DNA of 64,000 nt, taken from assembly GCA_002633025.1 (NCBI GenBank), contig NMRB01001080.1, positions 146,298 to 210,297 on the forward strand, given 5' to 3'. Position 1 is the first letter of the stretch. Each line of letters begins with the position of its first letter. The stretch comes from Notospermus geniculatus. Its lineage: Eukaryota; Nemertea; Pilidiophora; Heteronemertea; Lineidae. The notes under the pieces are model-generated. The model was not told the DNA's origin. It saw only the letters and a list, made by a program, of their open reading frames with translations, and ran no database searches. Shown here in pieces: positions 63,001 to 64,000 of the stretch. The position numbers and the translations under genes were made by a program.

Positions 63001-64000
63001 GATATGTTTATAAACATTTATTGAGCAGCCACCGTCATGACGTGGCCGGCTGGCGCATCGGTAGAGCGTCCGGCTCTGAATCCGGGGCGCCGGGTTCGAG
63101 CCTTGCGATGGGAATTTTTATTTTTTTCACGTGTCAGTTTCTCTGTTTATTTTTTTTTGCTGAAAACGTTTTGTCGCAGGATGAATATCTCCCCAGCCCT
63201 TCCATTTCCCTACAAATCTGCATTTGCTAATAAATACTTATAACCACAGATCCCTGTCAGCTGCCCTGCATTCAGAGAGACTTTTCACTAAAGTCTCTCT
63301 GAATGCAGGGCAGCTGACTACCATCCACATTCCCCTCCCAGTCACCAAAAATATCAACACCACAACTAACGTTCAAGACTACTGGTTAATGTTTGTGCTC
63401 CTTGTTTTCAGTGTTGACAGTGGTTACAGATCTGCCATGAGTGTCCAGTCTTCATTAGTCATGCATCCTATCTATGCGTATGGTTCTGATGAACAGAAAG
63501 AAAAATATATTCCAAAACTTGGTAGGCTATGTCTCTCATTCTCTAGTCTCTGTCTCTGGTGTGTCATTCTGCTCCGTATCCTTAAAGAAAATGTATCACA
63601 GGTATTTTCGCGGGCCACGAAAATCATTGTTTATTTACATTTTGTTTGTTTATGTCTAGTCTTTCTTTGTCTTATGAGTAATTTATTGGTGGCATGCTCC
63701 TCTAGAAATTCTTTTGATACCGAAACTTCAATTTGGCGGGTTGACATGTCCCAAAAGTCCAAAATAACATAATGTAAACATCCATGTTTACAAACATTGA
63801 ATGTAAACAATGAAGTCGTGATACATTATCTTTAATTTCTTTCATTCAGCTGCAATCTATAGTTCTTCCTTTGGTTCTTCATGATTTCATTTTCAGCTAA
63901 AGGTGAACTGGTGGGATGCTTTGGTCTTACTGAGCCGAACCATGGAAGTGACCCATCTGGTATGGAAACAACTGCAAAATACAATGCTTCCAGTAAAACA
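60038..64000 (+). CDS. GCDH: Glutaryl-CoA dehydrogenase, mitochondrial (5' part; runs off the window)
   Basis: Exons: 60038-60110, 60721-60906, 61719-61842, 63412-63521 and 63897 to beyond 64000, all in phase. The first exon begins [20 protein letters not shown], a basic amphipathic sequence without acidic residues, as expected for a mitochondrial transit peptide. Family segments follow: [57 protein letters not shown] and [18 protein letters not shown], the acyl-CoA dehydrogenase FAD/substrate region. The enzyme oxidises and decarboxylates glutaryl-CoA to crotonyl-CoA in lysine and tryptophan breakdown, passing electrons to ETF. The catalytic Glu and C-terminal half lie outside the window. 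FARSA is its divergent neighbour. Confidence 0.95.
60230..60310. repeat. 'aggcctaggcctac' palindromic tract
   Basis: 'gtctactataggcctaggcc' is repeated within 60 bases around 'cgtacggtaggcct', forming a short direct/inverted array in GCDH intron 1. Similar runs occur at 35220 and 38135. Confidence 0.7.
60326..60598. mobile_element. Foldback MITE in GCDH intron 1
   Basis: Ends 'atagacaaatcccaaatt' and 'aatttgggatttgtctat' are exact complements. The central 'ttgctgaatcatggattgcg' region and one arm reappear in inverse orientation at about 62473-62663, a partial copy of the same element in intron 3. Confidence 0.85.
61160..61601. mobile_element. MITE with 'aggccac...ttggtttacgggc' ends in GCDH intron 2
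   Basis: Left 'aaggccacgg' followed by 'ctttggtttacgggc' and right 'gcccgtaaaccaaag' followed by 'gtggcct' are complementary. The interior repeats 'ggaataaaa' motifs. A related right end ('ccgtaaaccaacaaataaaa', 'gtggccttt') is seen at 33022-33058. Confidence 0.75.
61876..62396. mobile_element. Nested pair of MITEs in GCDH intron 3
   Basis: The outer element has ends 'accgggccgtattcata' and 'tatgaatacggcccggt'. Inserted near its left end is a second element at about 61895-62276 with ends 'aaaggtgtggttccgg' and 'ccggaaccacaccttt' preceded by homopolymer A/T runs. The outer hairpin core ('cgcgtctaagtctta') remains on the right. Confidence 0.85.
62473..62663. mobile_element. Partial inverse copy of the 60326-60598 MITE
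   Basis: Contains the complement of 'ttgctgaatcatggattgc' and ends 'aatttgggatttgtctat' like its relative, with 'tgcgtcatgtcattcagc' in the middle. Confidence 0.75.
63043..63108 (+). repeat. tRNA-like SINE head
   Basis: 'tggcgcatcggtagagcg' resembles an A box and 'cgggttcgagcc' a B box. The anticodon arm (ccggctctgaatccgg) closes an 8-base loop, and no acceptor stem pairs, so it is not a normal tRNA gene. It is the same family as 13511-13580. Confidence 0.6.
63256..63318. repeat. Perfect 29-bp stem hairpin in GCDH intron 3
   Basis: 63256-63284 and 63290-63318 are exact complements around a five-base loop (tcact). The stem starts gtcagctgccctgcattcag. It lies about 90 bp upstream of the exon at 63412. 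It could be a pre-miRNA-like hairpin or a tiny foldback element. Confidence 0.9.
63597..63835. repeat. Dispersed repeat, inverse copy of 14355-14575
   Basis: Shares 'ttattggtggcatgctcc', 'gacatgtcccaaaagtc' and 'taatgtaaacatccatg' (as complements) with the intergenic copy. It lies between GCDH exons 63412-63521 and 63897. Confidence 0.8.

Noticed and set aside
63043-63108. Possible tRNA gene
   Set aside because: Only the internal promoter boxes fit; the anticodon loop would have eight bases and the acceptor stem does not pair.

Overview
The window is animal nuclear DNA. Protein-coding genes are split into short exons with GT-AG introns of hundreds to thousands of bases, and introns and intergenic DNA are packed with short inverted-repeat DNA transposons (MITEs) and tRNA-like repeat heads. 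The proteins are metazoan housekeeping and meiotic proteins. The dense 'taggcctaggcct' and 'tacatgta' motifs and the family of repeats ending 'ggtgagctaaaaat' suggest a marine invertebrate (echinoderm, hemichordate, amphioxus, brachiopod or mollusc-like). I cannot fix the phylum from sequence alone. Two assembly gaps (33781-34451 and 49709-49889) and single N bases (25174, 53694, 55188, 56959) show a draft assembly.

Gene layout: (1) 87-376, minus, a possible last exon of an unrecognised gene. (2) 2164-12812, plus, the meiotic RING E3 ligase CCNB1IP1/HEI10, first exon(s) not found. (3) 18707-33383, minus, COP9 signalosome subunit 6 (COPS6), seven exons to the stop, N-terminal exon(s) not found. 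(4) 37821-49241, plus, a YIPF1/YIPF2 Golgi membrane protein, last exon(s) not found. (5) 53164-59591, minus, FARSA, the alpha subunit of cytosolic phenylalanyl-tRNA synthetase, rebuilt completely as 12 phase-consistent exons (493 residues). (6) 60038-64000, plus, mitochondrial glutaryl-CoA dehydrogenase GCDH, first five exons, running off the window. FARSA and GCDH are head to head with 446 bp between start codons. From memory, the two genes are also close neighbours on human chromosome 19p13, which would make this an old linkage.

The most notable accessory feature is an intact intronless 959-codon ORF at 39406-42285. It is preceded by a 313-bp leader that occurs twice in direct orientation, with a 92-bp piece of the ORF's own 3' region between the copies. 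The protein has a basic coiled-coil front half and a central part with spaced acidic residues (D384, D463, E750) and Cys/His motifs, which fits a DDE transposase with an inserted zinc-knuckle-like region. I recognise similar anonymous proteins from other animals but know no named superfamily for them. If the proposed first YIPF exon (37821-37838) is right, the element sits in sense orientation inside YIPF intron 1.

The rest is mostly repeats: TA-flanked Tc1/mariner/pogo-type MITEs, a TTAA-flanked piggyBac-type element, several MITE families present in two to five copies, and strongly nested insertions (especially 2570-5650, 15544-18455 and 31283-32886). Several introns also carry near-perfect hairpins or tandem repeats.
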